A stretch of DNA of 64,000 nt from an uncultured Bacilli bacterium (GTDB lineage Bacteria; Bacillota_I; Bacilli_A; RF39; UBA660). How positions within the stretch are numbered: the first letter of the stretch is position 1; the number at the start of each line of letters is the position of its first letter. The position numbers and the translations under genes were made by a program. Positions 33,194 through 43,053 of this stretch are shown in pieces. The stretch lies in assembly GCA_934167665.1 (NCBI GenBank), contig CAKPLN010000003.1:66811-130810 (forward strand). The letters run 5' to 3'. The notes below the pieces were generated by a model. It saw only the letters and a program-made list of their open reading frames with translations, was not told where the DNA came from and searched no databases.

Positions 33194-33570
33194 TGTTTCC
33201 ACATGTCGTGACAGTTATAAATAGTGCAAAAATAAAAGATAAATTAACTCTAAAAAGTTGTACTGTTGAAGATGTTTTTTTCTATAATCAAAAAATAATT
33301 GCACAAGAAAATTCTGGAGAAAAATACTCGAATACGTATCATTGCATATTTTCTGAAGCATCCATTGAAAAATATTTGAAACCCAAAGAATACAATTTAC
33401 AAGATGAACATTTTACATTGGAAGAAAACAAGACTATCATCATAAAAGGAATTGTTGATATATCAAATTTAGATGATTTAGAAAACGTGGATAATTGGTT
33501 TTATGTAAAAACAATTTCTGATAATTCTGATTATGGTGAGGAATTAAAAAATATAGAGGTAACAAACTGA
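33193..33570 (+). CDS. Phage head-completion/minor capsid protein
   Basis: 125 residues, beta-rich (VTVINSAKIKDKLTLKSCTV, NTYHCIFSEASIEKYLKP). Size, fold pattern and position fit the small head-completion protein family of these phages. Its TGA overlaps the putative CTG start of the next gene. Confidence 0.65.
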   Translation: MFPHVVTVINSAKIKDKLTLKSCTVEDVFFYNQKIIAQENSGEKYSNTYHCIFSEASIEKYLKPKEYNLQDEHFTLEENKTIIIKGIVDISNLDDLENVDNWFYVKTISDNSDYGEELKNIEVTN

Positions 33571-33989
33571 AAATAAAAGCACATTTAGTATTGCAACCTG
33601 TTAATGAAATGATTAGGGAATGTGGTCTAGATAAAGGCGGCAAAGTTCAGCAATATATAGATCAATTTGTACTTTATCATAGTGAGCCATATTTACCAGG
33701 TAAACATATTCATAATGGTGGAGTTGTTAGTACTGAAATTGGTAGTGGAATGGTAATTTGGGATACACCAGATGCACAGTTTTTATTTGAAGGTAATCTC
33801 ATGGTTGATCCAGAAACTTTAAGCCCATTTGCTAGACGTGGTGTTCAAAAAATTCTTGATCCGGAAGGCAGAGAACTAGAATATCATGGTGGTGGTTTAA
33901 GAGGAAAAGACTGGGTTAATAGAATGCTAGAAGCTGAAGAGGATGACCTTATCCTTGGTTGTCAAAATATTGTTGATGGAGGTAAGTAA
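33567..33989 (+). CDS. Minor capsid protein with apparent CTG start
   Basis: 140 residues if started at CTG 33567, inside the CTGA overlap with the upstream stop, with GAGGT six bases upstream. No ATG exists before residue 13 and the only other candidate, TTG at 33591, has no ribosome-binding site. The CTG start adds KIKAHLVL, a normal beginning for this family. Core motifs are YIDQFVLYHSEPYLPGK and VVSTEIGSGMVIWDTPDAQF, fitting minor capsid family 2. Confidence 0.75.
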   Translation: MKIKAHLVLQPVNEMIRECGLDKGGKVQQYIDQFVLYHSEPYLPGKHIHNGGVVSTEIGSGMVIWDTPDAQFLFEGNLMVDPETLSPFARRGVQKILDPEGRELEYHGGGLRGKDWVNRMLEAEEDDLILGCQNIVDGGK

Positions 33990-34436
33990 ATGCAAGATAA
34001 AAATGTATTAGATGTTTTAAAGGAATATTTTTCAAAATGTGAATATATTGATAATCTAAAGATAGATTATTTAAGCGAGGGAAAGGCATGGTCTTTGGAG
34101 CAAAAAGGAACACCAGTCCAGCTTAAAAAAAGTGTTCTTGGAAACAGAAAAATGCAATTATCTTTTACACTTGCTACACGAATATTCGTTAATTCTATAA
34201 CAGATGAAAACCAAAGTAAAATATTGGGTACATTCAACGATATATCAGAGTGGATGTATCAGCAAACAAGAAAACATAATTTACCATCGCTAAATGATGG
34301 TGAAATGGCCGAAAGTTTAGAAGCAACATCAAATGCTTTTTTATTTGCGGTAAACAAGGATAGAACAGAAGCAAGGTACGAGATGCCTTGCAAATTCATT
34401 TATACAAAGGAGGGTAAAATAAATGGCCGAGAATAG
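33990..34436 (+). CDS. Minor capsid protein (family 3 / tail terminator-like)
   Basis: 148 residues, GGAGGT upstream. WSLEQKGTPVQLKKSVLGNR and FVNSITDENQSKILGTFND fit the minor capsid protein 3 family, located just before the major tail protein, where the tail terminator is usually encoded. It overlaps the next gene by 14 bases. Confidence 0.75.
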   Translation: MQDKNVLDVLKEYFSKCEYIDNLKIDYLSEGKAWSLEQKGTPVQLKKSVLGNRKMQLSFTLATRIFVNSITDENQSKILGTFNDISEWMYQQTRKHNLPSLNDGEMAESLEATSNAFLFAVNKDRTEARYEMPCKFIYTKEGKINGRE

Positions 34437-34974
34437 TTTTAAATTTAGTGGAAGTGGAAAATTTAACAGAGAGGATTCAATTTTATTTATGAATTTGAAT
34501 GTGACTTCTGCTAATGAAAATGGAATTGTGTTTAATACAGAAACTCCAACATGGGTACCAATTGGAGAGGATAATGAAGAAATTGTTAGAGAACACAATA
34601 ATGAACTAGAAGCAAAGAAAAACGTTTTAGGTAAAACAAATATAACTGCTTCAAGAGGTGCTGAAACTACAGAAATTGATCCTATCGCTATAAGAGGAAA
34701 TGATGTATTATCATACATTCTTTATATAGCACATAAATATGGCTTGGTAGGAGATAAATTTGCTATTCCATGTATGGAGGTTTCTTTATTCGACAAGCAA
34801 ACAACAGAAGGTACATATGGTGCCTTTACTGAAACTGCTGTTGTAGATGAAAAATCTTTTGGCGGTGGGACTTCTGAAATTGATGCTCCAATAACACTAA
34901 ATTGGAAAGGCGATAAGGTACATGGTACATATAACCTTGCACAAAATAAATTTACAGAAACAACGGTAGCATAG
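34423..34974 (+). CDS. Major tail tube protein
   Basis: 183 residues, GGAGGG upstream. Beta-rich with an EVSLFDKQ and GTSEIDAPITLNWKGDKVHG C-terminal part. Size, gene order and the strong terminator directly after it, a hallmark of the highly expressed tail tube gene, support the call. Confidence 0.8.
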   Translation: MAENSFKFSGSGKFNREDSILFMNLNVTSANENGIVFNTETPTWVPIGEDNEEIVREHNNELEAKKNVLGKTNITASRGAETTEIDPIAIRGNDVLSYILYIAHKYGLVGDKFAIPCMEVSLFDKQTTEGTYGAFTETAVVDEKSFGGGTSEIDAPITLNWKGDKVHGTYNLAQNKFTETTVA

Positions 34975-34978
34975 AGAA

Positions 34979-35015
34979 AAGGGATGATAGATTATATCTA
35001 ACATCCCTTATTTTT
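34979..35015 (+). terminator. Terminator after the tail tube gene
   Basis: AAGGGATG (34979-34986) pairs with CATCCCTT (35002-35009), extended inward by AGAT/ATCT, followed by TATTTTTA. Partial termination here would set tube protein above downstream tail genes. Confidence 0.8.
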
Positions 35016-35034
35016 AATAGAAAGGAAAAATTAT

Positions 35035-35502
35035 ATGCCAATAGTAATAAAAAATAAAAATGTTAGAGAGGATATACTGAATGAAAAAGGAGAAAAAATA
35101 GGAGAAATTACATTTAATCCGAATGATTCAGCAATAATGAAAGCCTTAGCCGAAATAATAACTAATTTAACTGAAAAAATTAAGAAAATAGATAAATGTA
35201 AAAGTATAAATATTCCTAAGCTCGAAAAAACATCAACTGCAGAAGAATTCGAAGCAGCATCTGAAGAACTTGAGAAATTAAGCGAAATGTTGACAACAGA
35301 ATATGATGCAATAGATAGTGCAATCTTATCACTAGAAAAGATTTTAGGTAGAGATACTGTTGAATGCTTTACAGGTGGAACACATGATATTGAATTGTTA
35401 ATTCCATTAATTGAATTCATGACACCATACATTCAAAAAAGCAGAACTGAAAAAGTAGAAAAATATATTGGACATTCTAACGATAATGATGTGATGGAAT
35501 AA
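35035..35502 (+). CDS. Tail assembly chaperone-like protein
   Basis: 155 residues, helical and acidic, AAAGGA upstream. Positioned between tail tube and Gp15, where the tail assembly chaperone G-like protein is found. Central coil (EELEKLSEMLTTEYDAID) and DTVECFTGGTHDIELLIPLI. I saw no convincing slippery sequence for frameshifting into Gp15. Confidence 0.65.
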   Translation: MPIVIKNKNVREDILNEKGEKIGEITFNPNDSAIMKALAEIITNLTEKIKKIDKCKSINIPKLEKTSTAEEFEAASEELEKLSEMLTTEYDAIDSAILSLEKILGRDTVECFTGGTHDIELLIPLIEFMTPYIQKSRTEKVEKYIGHSNDNDVME

Positions 35503-36080
35503 TGAATATTTTAACAGATAGTTTACCTAAAAAGATTAGGGTAAATAAAAATGTGTATGATATTAATTATGATTATAAGACTGCTATAAATATTCTTTTA
35601 GCATTTGAAGATACAGAACTCACGAGGAGTGAACAACTTTATATAATGTTAAAAAAATTATATAGAGACGAAATACAACCAGAGGATTTAGAAGAAGCTA
35701 TCTTAAAAGGAATAAAATTTTTAGATGGTGGAGTAGAAAACGATTCTGTTCCTAAGAGGGAGAAGAGAATATATTCATTCAAAAAAGATGGAAATTATAT
35801 TTTCAGTGGAATAAACCAAACACACAAAATAAATTTGTCGGAAGTTCCAGATTTGCATTGGTGGGTATTTTTGTCTTTTTTTATGGACATGTCTTCTGAA
35901 TGTATGTTCGGTGAATTAGTGTATTATCGTAAAAGAAAAAATGAAAACAAACTAACGAAAGAAGAAAAGGAAAGATATGCAAAAATAAAAAAATTAGTTG
36001 ACTTAGAAGAAAAGGATGTAGAGGCCATTCAGGCTAGAAAAAGTTTCTTTGAAGAATATAGAAAGTTTAATGGAAGGTAG
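35502..36080 (+). CDS. Phage Gp15-family tail assembly protein
   Basis: 192 residues. INILLAFEDTELTRSEQLYI, DLHWWVFLSFFMDMS and YYRKRKNENKLTKEEKERYA match the bacteriophage Gp15 family. It lies directly before the tape measure gene, where it should chaperone tape measure/tube assembly. Confidence 0.88.
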   Translation: MNILTDSLPKKIRVNKNVYDINYDYKTAINILLAFEDTELTRSEQLYIMLKKLYRDEIQPEDLEEAILKGIKFLDGGVENDSVPKREKRIYSFKKDGNYIFSGINQTHKINLSEVPDLHWWVFLSFFMDMSSECMFGELVYYRKRKNENKLTKEEKERYAKIKKLVDLEEKDVEAIQARKSFFEEYRKFNGR

Positions 36081-36088
36081 GTGAACCA

Positions 36089-38785
36089 CTGGCTAGTAAA
36101 AATGCAGTAATAATAAATACTGAAATGAATTATGGTAAAATTCAAAAAGATTTCAAAACAATGAGTGATGACACACAAAAATTGATTGATAAGTATAACA
36201 AAAGTGTACAAAGCATAAGAAGTCAAGAAATCGCCATAGAAAAAGTGAAACAAAAATTAGAATCAATTAAAACTGGCGACATTGTACCTCCAAGTTTAAG
36301 AGTAATGGAAGCACAACTAAGTCAAATTGTCAAAAGAACAAAACAAGTAAAAAACAGAATTAGTGAATTGCAAAATCAGCCATCAACAACATTGGTTGAA
36401 GATAAAGAGTTAGCAAAATTAAGACAATCTTTACCTATTTTAGCCCAAGCAAAGCAAAACATGTATGATGAAATAGATGCTGCAAGAAGTTCTTGTAATG
36501 AAGTTCAAAGCTTAAATGCTCAACTCGATTTAATGAATGATAAGTTACAAGATTCTAAAGAATCAGCTTCAGGATTAAAAGATGAAATAGAAGATTCGAT
36601 GAATGATAACTCTAGCAATACGTTTGGTGAAAAACTTAGTGAACTGGGAGATAAAGTTGATAAGTTTAAAAGTAGAATATCTAGACTAATTGTAAGTGTC
36701 GCAGTATTTAATACAATGAGAAATGCACTTAACTCACTGAAAAACAATTTTGTGAGTTTACTGAAAACAGATGATAATTTTAATGCAAGTTTAAATCAAA
36801 TAAGAGCAAATTTGATGACCGCTTTTGCACCAATTTATAATGCCTGTTTGCCAGCGATAAATGCACTTATGAACTCGTTAAGTAAAATTACCGGAACAAT
36901 AGCAGTATTTGTTGCAAACCTATTTGGAACTAGTTTACAAGATGCAACTAGTGATGCAAAAAAACTATCAAGTGCATTAAATCAAACATCAAAAAGTGCG
37001 AAAAAAGCGAGTGGAAATTTGGCATCTTGGGATACATTAGAAGTTATACAAGATAATTCTGGTGATGGAGCATCAGGAAGTGGCTCAAATGATATGATTG
37101 ATTATTCTGGTGAGATAACTTATAGCCAAAAATTATTAGATTTTATGAACAAAATAAAAGACGTAGTTGTTGGTATATGGGAATGGGGAACAAAGAATAA
37201 AGAGCTCGTTATAAGTATAGCAGCATTAATAGCTACAGCTTTCGTTGCAAGCAAAATAATAGGATTTATAAGTTCCTTTAGTCCATTAACAGACTTATTG
37301 GAAAAAATATCAGGATTGTTTGTAAAAGTAGGAGAAGATGGAAGTAAAAGTTTCAATAAAGTTGGAACAGGTACAACAGTAGCAATAGCAGGATTTGCAT
37401 TGATGCTAAAAGAAATTGTTGATTTAGTTGATAAATGGGATGAGTTAGATACGAAACAAAAATTAATTAGAGTTGGTATGATTGCATTAGGAACAGCAGC
37501 GATAGCACTTGGTTATGCAATAGCTGCAGGAATCAGTGCCGCTACACTAGGAATCGGTGCAATAATTGCATTAATAGCAACCTTATTAACTGCATTGGCA
37601 ACTATAACTTTATCTATTTTAGATGAGAAGGATGCCATTCTGTCTACCGGTGAAGCCCAAAAACAATTAAATCAAGCACAACAAGATTATATTAATGCAA
37701 ATGAGAGTTATATGAATGCTGTGGATAGTGCCAACGAGGCTTTGAAAAGACTAGAAGAAGCAGAAAGAAACACTGGCCTATCAGGAGAAGAATTATATCG
37801 TTCAGTTCAAAATGGTACTTTAGACTATGCCAATATGACTGCTGAACAGAAAGAAGTTTATAAGGCATATCTAAATAATCAAACAGCACAAGAACAATTG
37901 ACAGAGGCAACAAATACATTATCAGATGCAAAAAAAGCAGAAATAGATGCTTCATTTAAAAATCAGTTAGCAATAGCAGCAGAAACAGGAAATTATGATG
38001 AGTATAAAAAATCAGTAATTGCAGCATACGAAGATGGAACTTTATCTGCTGAAGAAGCTAGGGATAAAATTGAACAGGCTATGAGTAGAATGAGCGATGC
38101 AAATCAGAAAACCTTTATGGAAGATATACCAGGTGATGTAAAAGAAGGTATGGACCCCGACAGGTACCAAACCACTTGGCAAAAATTTAAAAATTGGTGG
38201 GGAAGTGGAATTAGTAAATTAGGTGAGATGTTTAGCACCTTTTTCACTAAAACAATACCTGAAGGCTTAGCAAAACTAGGTAATGATATAAAAACATTTT
38301 TCACAAAAACAGTGCCTAACGTTATCTTGGGTGCCTTAGAAAGTTTAATGAACTCATTTATTGCTGGATTTGAAGGATTAATAAATAAGCCTATCAAAGC
38401 TATAAATAAAATAATTAAAACTGCAAATAAGATTCCTGGAGTAAATATAGGAACATTTACAGAAGCAAATCTTGGAAGAGTAAAATTGCCAAGATTAGCA
38501 GAGGGAACTGTAATTCCTCCTAGACAAGAGTTTGCAGCCATACTTGGAGATCAGAAGCATGGAACTAACATTGAAGCACCACTTGAAACAATAAAACAAG
38601 CTAATAGAGAAGTAATGAAAGAATTCTTAGATTCTTTATTCAGTTTAAATTCTAATGAAAGAGAAATTATTTTTAAAAATTTAACATTTGTTCTTCAGTT
38701 TGGAAAGAAAAATTTTGACAAATTGGTTTTAGAGAGTTTAAGGCTTTCAGAAAAAGAGTTGGGAAAACAACTACTTGTAAGTTAG
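36089..38785 (+). CDS. Tail tape measure protein with apparent CTG start
   Basis: 898 residues if started at CTG 36089. AGGTGA (36079-36084) sits at a suitable distance; no ATG, GTG or TTG lies in frame between the stop at 36068 and the ATG at 36125, and that ATG lacks a ribosome-binding site. The CTG start adds ASKNAVIINTE. Coiled-coil N-terminus (about 20-190), a hydrophobic Ala/Gly/Ile-rich centre (about residues 460-510) and a helical C-terminus are typical. It sets tail length and may enter the membrane during DNA injection. Confidence 0.9.
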   Translation: MASKNAVIINTEMNYGKIQKDFKTMSDDTQKLIDKYNKSVQSIRSQEIAIEKVKQKLESIKTGDIVPPSLRVMEAQLSQIVKRTKQVKNRISELQNQPSTTLVEDKELAKLRQSLPILAQAKQNMYDEIDAARSSCNEVQSLNAQLDLMNDKLQDSKESASGLKDEIEDSMNDNSSNTFGEKLSELGDKVDKFKSRISRLIVSVAVFNTMRNALNSLKNNFVSLLKTDDNFNASLNQIRANLMTAFAPIYNACLPAINALMNSLSKITGTIAVFVANLFGTSLQDATSDAKKLSSALNQTSKSAKKASGNLASWDTLEVIQDNSGDGASGSGSNDMIDYSGEITYSQKLLDFMNKIKDVVVGIWEWGTKNKELVISIAALIATAFVASKIIGFISSFSPLTDLLEKISGLFVKVGEDGSKSFNKVGTGTTVAIAGFALMLKEIVDLVDKWDELDTKQKLIRVGMIALGTAAIALGYAIAAGISAATLGIGAIIALIATLLTALATITLSILDEKDAILSTGEAQKQLNQAQQDYINANESYMNAVDSANEALKRLEEAERNTGLSGEELYRSVQNGTLDYANMTAEQKEVYKAYLNNQTAQEQLTEATNTLSDAKKAEIDASFKNQLAIAAETGNYDEYKKSVIAAYEDGTLSAEEARDKIEQAMSRMSDANQKTFMEDIPGDVKEGMDPDRYQTTWQKFKNWWGSGISKLGEMFSTFFTKTIPEGLAKLGNDIKTFFTKTVPNVILGALESLMNSFIAGFEGLINKPIKAINKIIKTANKIPGVNIGTFTEANLGRVKLPRLAEGTVIPPRQEFAAILGDQKHGTNIEAPLETIKQANREVMKEFLDSLFSLNSNEREIIFKNLTFVLQFGKKNFDKLVLESLRLSEKELGKQLLVS

Positions 38786-38796
38786 GAGGTAATTAA

Positions 38797-39213
38797 ATGG
38801 ACAAAATAAAATTTTCAGATCCTAATAATGTTATAGCATCATTCGAATTCCCATGGGAGTGGATAGCAGAAGGTACTTATGGACCTGAGTTAAATGATTT
38901 AGAGTCAAAAGCAGATCGTGGAATAAATACAGGTTATTTGTCCAGAATTAGAACTGCTGAAATACCAGCCGCTGTTTTGCCGATTGACAAAGAATTAACT
39001 CAAGGTGAATTATGGCCAGTTTTCCAATTGCTAAAACTAGAAAAAATAAATGTTTATTATTTTGAAAAATATTTAAACAAATATGTTACTAGAGAATTTT
39101 ATCCTAAAAAAGCAAATCCTCGTTACAAAAGAGTTCCTGAAGATAATGACACAAATAAAATTTTATACGACAAATTTGATATTCAGTTTACAGGATATGG
39201 AGATGTTAATTGA
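38797..39213 (+). CDS. Tail tip protein, small
   Basis: 138 residues, AGGAGG upstream, between tape measure and the large tail protein, in the place of a distal tail component. ELTQGELWPVFQLLKLEKIN and KFDIQFTGYGDVN are visible. Family similar to uncharacterised siphovirus tail proteins. Confidence 0.65.
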   Translation: MDKIKFSDPNNVIASFEFPWEWIAEGTYGPELNDLESKADRGINTGYLSRIRTAEIPAAVLPIDKELTQGELWPVFQLLKLEKINVYYFEKYLNKYVTREFYPKKANPRYKRVPEDNDTNKILYDKFDIQFTGYGDVN

Positions 39214-41630
39214 TGATAGAAAACATTGAAAATAGAGATATAAAATCGTTTGATTATGAGGAATATGGAATATCTGATGGAGAAATAACTGGAATTTGTG
39301 AGTTGGGAAAATGTTTTATAGAATTATTTAATAAAAATAATAAATATAGTCATATAAAAGAAACATGGATAAAAACTAAATTTGGAGAAATGTATATATA
39401 TGATAGTGAGCCAAATCAAGCGGATGAAACAATTAAATTATCTTGCTATGATGCAAGATATAAATTAGATAAAGAGTACGACAAAAGTTTGTACTCTTTT
39501 CCTATGAAGTTAAGAGCATATAGAAATGCAGTATTTAATGATAGTGGTTTAGATTATTCTGATGAGGATGAATTTCCAAATGAAGATTTAATAATTCCTA
39601 GTGCACCATATATTGGTGAAAATCCAAAAAATAGAGATGCGATAAAAGTAATTTTACAGGCTGGTTTAAGTATTTTGTTAAAAAGTTATGAGGACGTTTT
39701 TAGTTTTGGTTGGTTTAATGATGACGATGAATATGAACTTAAAGATTGTGTAGACTTAACAACTGATTCAAAAGAGACAAAGGCGATTAATCTAATGATT
39801 TTGGGAAGAGGTACTGTTGAAGATAATGTGTATTGGCCTGCCAACAAGCCGACAGAAGAACACCAATTCCGCATAGATAATAATTATATATTGGATGACC
39901 AAAGCACCAATGATATAAGATATAACACGATACAGCCTTTATACGAAAGAATCAATGGCTTTAAATATGTTGTTTACGATTTGAGAACAACGTTTGTTGA
40001 AAATAAATTGAGCATAAAGTTAGGCTCTAAGATAAAATTTTACAACAGGAATAAAGAAACAGTAAAAAGTTATGTTATGAATAAAAAAATAACATATATT
40101 GGTGGAGATATTAACTTAGATAAGAATTACGAAATTTCACTTAGTGCATCTGCTATATCAGAAACAAGTACAGAAGTTAAGTATGGAACAAGTCTAAAAA
40201 ACGACCTCTTACGTGTAGAAAGAAAAGCAGATAAAAATGCAGGAGAAATTTCCGATCTGATACAAAAGAATTCTGAAAATAGTGAAAATATCACAAAAAC
40301 CGAACAAACAGTATCAGGAATTAAGAATACAGTTGAGTCCATGGAAAAAAGTGTAGGAAGTTTAGAAGAAATAATAGAAGAATTTAGTGTTGATTTAGAA
40401 ACAAATATATTAACTATTGCAACTGGGAATGATAAAAAACCACTCGATTCCAAATCATATTCAGTTAAATATTATTCCTATTTTAAAGGAAAGCAAGTAA
40501 CATCTTCTGTTGAAAATAATAATTCCAATGATGGAATAATAGTAACCACAAGTGAAACGTCATTAACTTTTTCAGTTGATTCAACAAAAAAAATAACAAA
40601 TTCTAATAATGTATTTGAACTTGAATTTAGTTATATGAACAATGGTAAAAAATATAGCACAACGAAAAAGATAACTATTTCTTTAGCCCTAAGCGGAGAA
40701 AATGGAACTGCTGGAGACTCGGCATATGATATTTGGAAAAAAGAAGGCAATACTGGCACAGAAGCAGAGTTTATTGAGAGTTTGAAAGGCGAGGATGGTA
40801 ATTCGACATATGTGTATGTTAAATATAGTCCTAATGCTGATGGCTCTAACATGACAGACTCACCAACTGATGAAACAGAATATACTGGTATTTCTACTAC
40901 AGCATCAGCGACTGCACCAACGAGTCCAAGTGCCTACACTTGGCAGAAAACAGTCGGCAAAGATGGAGTAGGCATTGATGGAACCTCTTCATATTTACAT
41001 ATTAAATGGTCAGAAGATGGTACTACCTTCAGTGGCGAGAATGGAAAAACACCAGCAAGGTGGCAAGGTACTTACGTTAGTACTTCGCAAACTGATAGTT
41101 CGGAGTTTGATGATTATAACTGGGTAGATACTGCGATTCACGTTGATAAAGAACTAGCAAAAATTAAGGATGATGTATTATCCACAGAAAACAAAATAAC
41201 ATTAGTTGAAAACGACTTAAAACAAAATTATCTAACCGGAGAAGAAGTAAAAAACATCACGAATGATAATAGTAATAGCATAGAGATTCTAAAAAGACAA
41301 TTTGCCTCTTTGGAAACAACAGCAAACGAGGTTTCTATCAGAGTTGGAAGTATTTTGAGTGATGGAGTGACTAAAGTAAAAACTGCCACAGGATTTACAT
41401 TTGATGAAAATGGTTTAGACATTTCCAAAGATGGAGAAGAAATGCATAATTTTATTGACAACAAAGGTGTATATGTTAAACGTGATGATGTTGAAGTTTT
41501 AGGAGCTGATTCTGATGGAGTTCGTGGAGAAAATGTCTGGGCGAAAAAGTATTTAAAAATTGGAAATAATTCAAGATTTGAAGATTATAACACCAACCGC
41601 ACTGGTGTTTTTTATGTTGGGAGTGATTAG
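39213..41630 (+). CDS. Tail-associated protein with receptor-binding modules
   Basis: 805 residues from the ATG at 39213 (TGATG overlap with the previous gene). The first 330 or so resemble the N-terminal tail hub domain of phage minor structural proteins (DARYKLDKEYDKSLYSFPMK). A coiled coil follows (about 335-390), then beta modules and a collagen-like GEDGNST region. Two similar segments, STYVYVKYSPNADGSNMTD and SSYLHIKWSEDGTTFSGENG, look like repeated carbohydrate-recognition modules. Likely central fibre or baseplate hub. Confidence 0.8.
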   Translation: MIENIENRDIKSFDYEEYGISDGEITGICELGKCFIELFNKNNKYSHIKETWIKTKFGEMYIYDSEPNQADETIKLSCYDARYKLDKEYDKSLYSFPMKLRAYRNAVFNDSGLDYSDEDEFPNEDLIIPSAPYIGENPKNRDAIKVILQAGLSILLKSYEDVFSFGWFNDDDEYELKDCVDLTTDSKETKAINLMILGRGTVEDNVYWPANKPTEEHQFRIDNNYILDDQSTNDIRYNTIQPLYERINGFKYVVYDLRTTFVENKLSIKLGSKIKFYNRNKETVKSYVMNKKITYIGGDINLDKNYEISLSASAISETSTEVKYGTSLKNDLLRVERKADKNAGEISDLIQKNSENSENITKTEQTVSGIKNTVESMEKSVGSLEEIIEEFSVDLETNILTIATGNDKKPLDSKSYSVKYYSYFKGKQVTSSVENNNSNDGIIVTTSETSLTFSVDSTKKITNSNNVFELEFSYMNNGKKYSTTKKITISLALSGENGTAGDSAYDIWKKEGNTGTEAEFIESLKGEDGNSTYVYVKYSPNADGSNMTDSPTDETEYTGISTTASATAPTSPSAYTWQKTVGKDGVGIDGTSSYLHIKWSEDGTTFSGENGKTPARWQGTYVSTSQTDSSEFDDYNWVDTAIHVDKELAKIKDDVLSTENKITLVENDLKQNYLTGEEVKNITNDNSNSIEILKRQFASLETTANEVSIRVGSILSDGVTKVKTATGFTFDENGLDISKDGEEMHNFIDNKGVYVKRDDVEVLGADSDGVRGENVWAKKYLKIGNNSRFEDYNTNRTGVFYVGSD

Positions 41631-43052
41631 ATGGCAAGTTTTTATTCTGAAACCGATTCTAAAGGCTACACATTAAGGTTAGATGTTAGCCAATCAAGCC
41701 AAGACGTAAATAAAAATGAAACAGTTGTTAATTGGGCTCTCTATATTGCTTGTAAAGGTAATTGTTTTGTAACAAACAATAACTATATAACAGTAAACAT
41801 AAATGGTGTTGCTGTAAGGAATAATGTTGCTAAGTCATTAAGCACAGATTTTAATAGCACAGTTTACATTGATGGTGGCTCACTTACTATTCCACATAAT
41901 GCTGATGGTTCAAAGACATTATCTGTTAGTGCTTCATTAACACCATCATCATCAGCAAGTTATATGCCAACTTATAAATGGTTGAGTGGTTCTATGACGT
42001 TGACAACTATTCCAAGAGCTTCAACAGTTACTGCCACAGACAGTTATGTTGAATCAGCAACCAGTATAAATATTGCACGTGCTTCATCTTCGTTCACTCA
42101 CAATCTATCATATTCATTTGAAGAATTAACTGGTAGTATTGCTACTGATGTTGCAACATCGTATGGTTGGACTATTCCAACCTCTTTTTATGAAAAATTG
42201 ACAGATAAATTAAGTGCTATATGTACTATTACTTGCGATACTTATAGCGGTACTACATTAATTGGCAGTACAACAACAACATTTAAAATTTCTGTTGATG
42301 TCGAAACAAATGCACCTTCAATCAGTGCGACTATAGTTGATACCAATTCAAGTTCAATAGCACTGACTGGCTCAAATTCTAAACTAGTAAAATATGTTTC
42401 AAATGCAAATGTTGAAATAACTTCAACTGCAAAAAATGGAGCAACTATTGTTAGTAAGAAAGTGGTGTGTGGTGATGGTAAGTTTCTCAATGGTGATGGC
42501 ACTTTAGAAAAAGTTGAGAGTGGCGAATTTATAGTTAGTGCTACTGATAGTCGTGGAATTACAAGTTCAATAAAATATACATTAGATATAGTTAATTATG
42601 TTAAGTTGACTATTAATGCAGACTTTTATAGACCAGCACCGACAACTGGAGAGGTAGCAGTTATTTTTGTTGGTAATTATTTTGACGATAGTTTTGGTGA
42701 AGTAAGTAATACACTAAATGTCAAATACAGATACAGAAAAAAGGATGATTCGGCTATCTGGAGCGATTATACATCGTTAGCGGTAGTAAAATCATCAAAC
42801 ACGTATTCAAATGGAAATAATCCTATCTCGTTAGGAACTAACTTTGATTATAAAGAAATATATGAATTTGAAATTATTGCAACAGACAAAATTGGCGAAG
42901 TGAAAAAAGAAAAGCCATACGTTGTTGCGGCAGGAGAAACTGTTTACGACTGGGGAAAAGATGATTTTAAACATAACACTGTCGTATATCTTAAAAGCGG
43001 CAATGAAATTCTTGATTATGATGTTGTTGCTGAATGGGAAGAGGAGGCATAA
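41631..43052 (+). CDS. DUF859-type phage structural protein
   Basis: 473 residues, Ser/Thr-rich and beta-structured, starting MASFYSETDSKGYTLRLDVS and containing DGGSLTIPHNADGSKTLSVS, which are typical of DUF859 siphovirus proteins. These lie in the tail tip or receptor-binding region. The stop is followed two bases later by the repeat-bearing small frame. Confidence 0.85.
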   Translation: MASFYSETDSKGYTLRLDVSQSSQDVNKNETVVNWALYIACKGNCFVTNNNYITVNINGVAVRNNVAKSLSTDFNSTVYIDGGSLTIPHNADGSKTLSVSASLTPSSSASYMPTYKWLSGSMTLTTIPRASTVTATDSYVESATSINIARASSSFTHNLSYSFEELTGSIATDVATSYGWTIPTSFYEKLTDKLSAICTITCDTYSGTTLIGSTTTTFKISVDVETNAPSISATIVDTNSSSIALTGSNSKLVKYVSNANVEITSTAKNGATIVSKKVVCGDGKFLNGDGTLEKVESGEFIVSATDSRGITSSIKYTLDIVNYVKLTINADFYRPAPTTGEVAVIFVGNYFDDSFGEVSNTLNVKYRYRKKDDSAIWSDYTSLAVVKSSNTYSNGNNPISLGTNFDYKEIYEFEIIATDKIGEVKKEKPYVVAAGETVYDWGKDDFKHNTVVYLKSGNEILDYDVVAEWEEEA

Positions 43053-43053
43053 T

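Noticed and set aside
35470..35510. Programmed frameshift between tail chaperone and Gp15
   Set aside because: No slippery heptamer was found; Gp15 has its own start.
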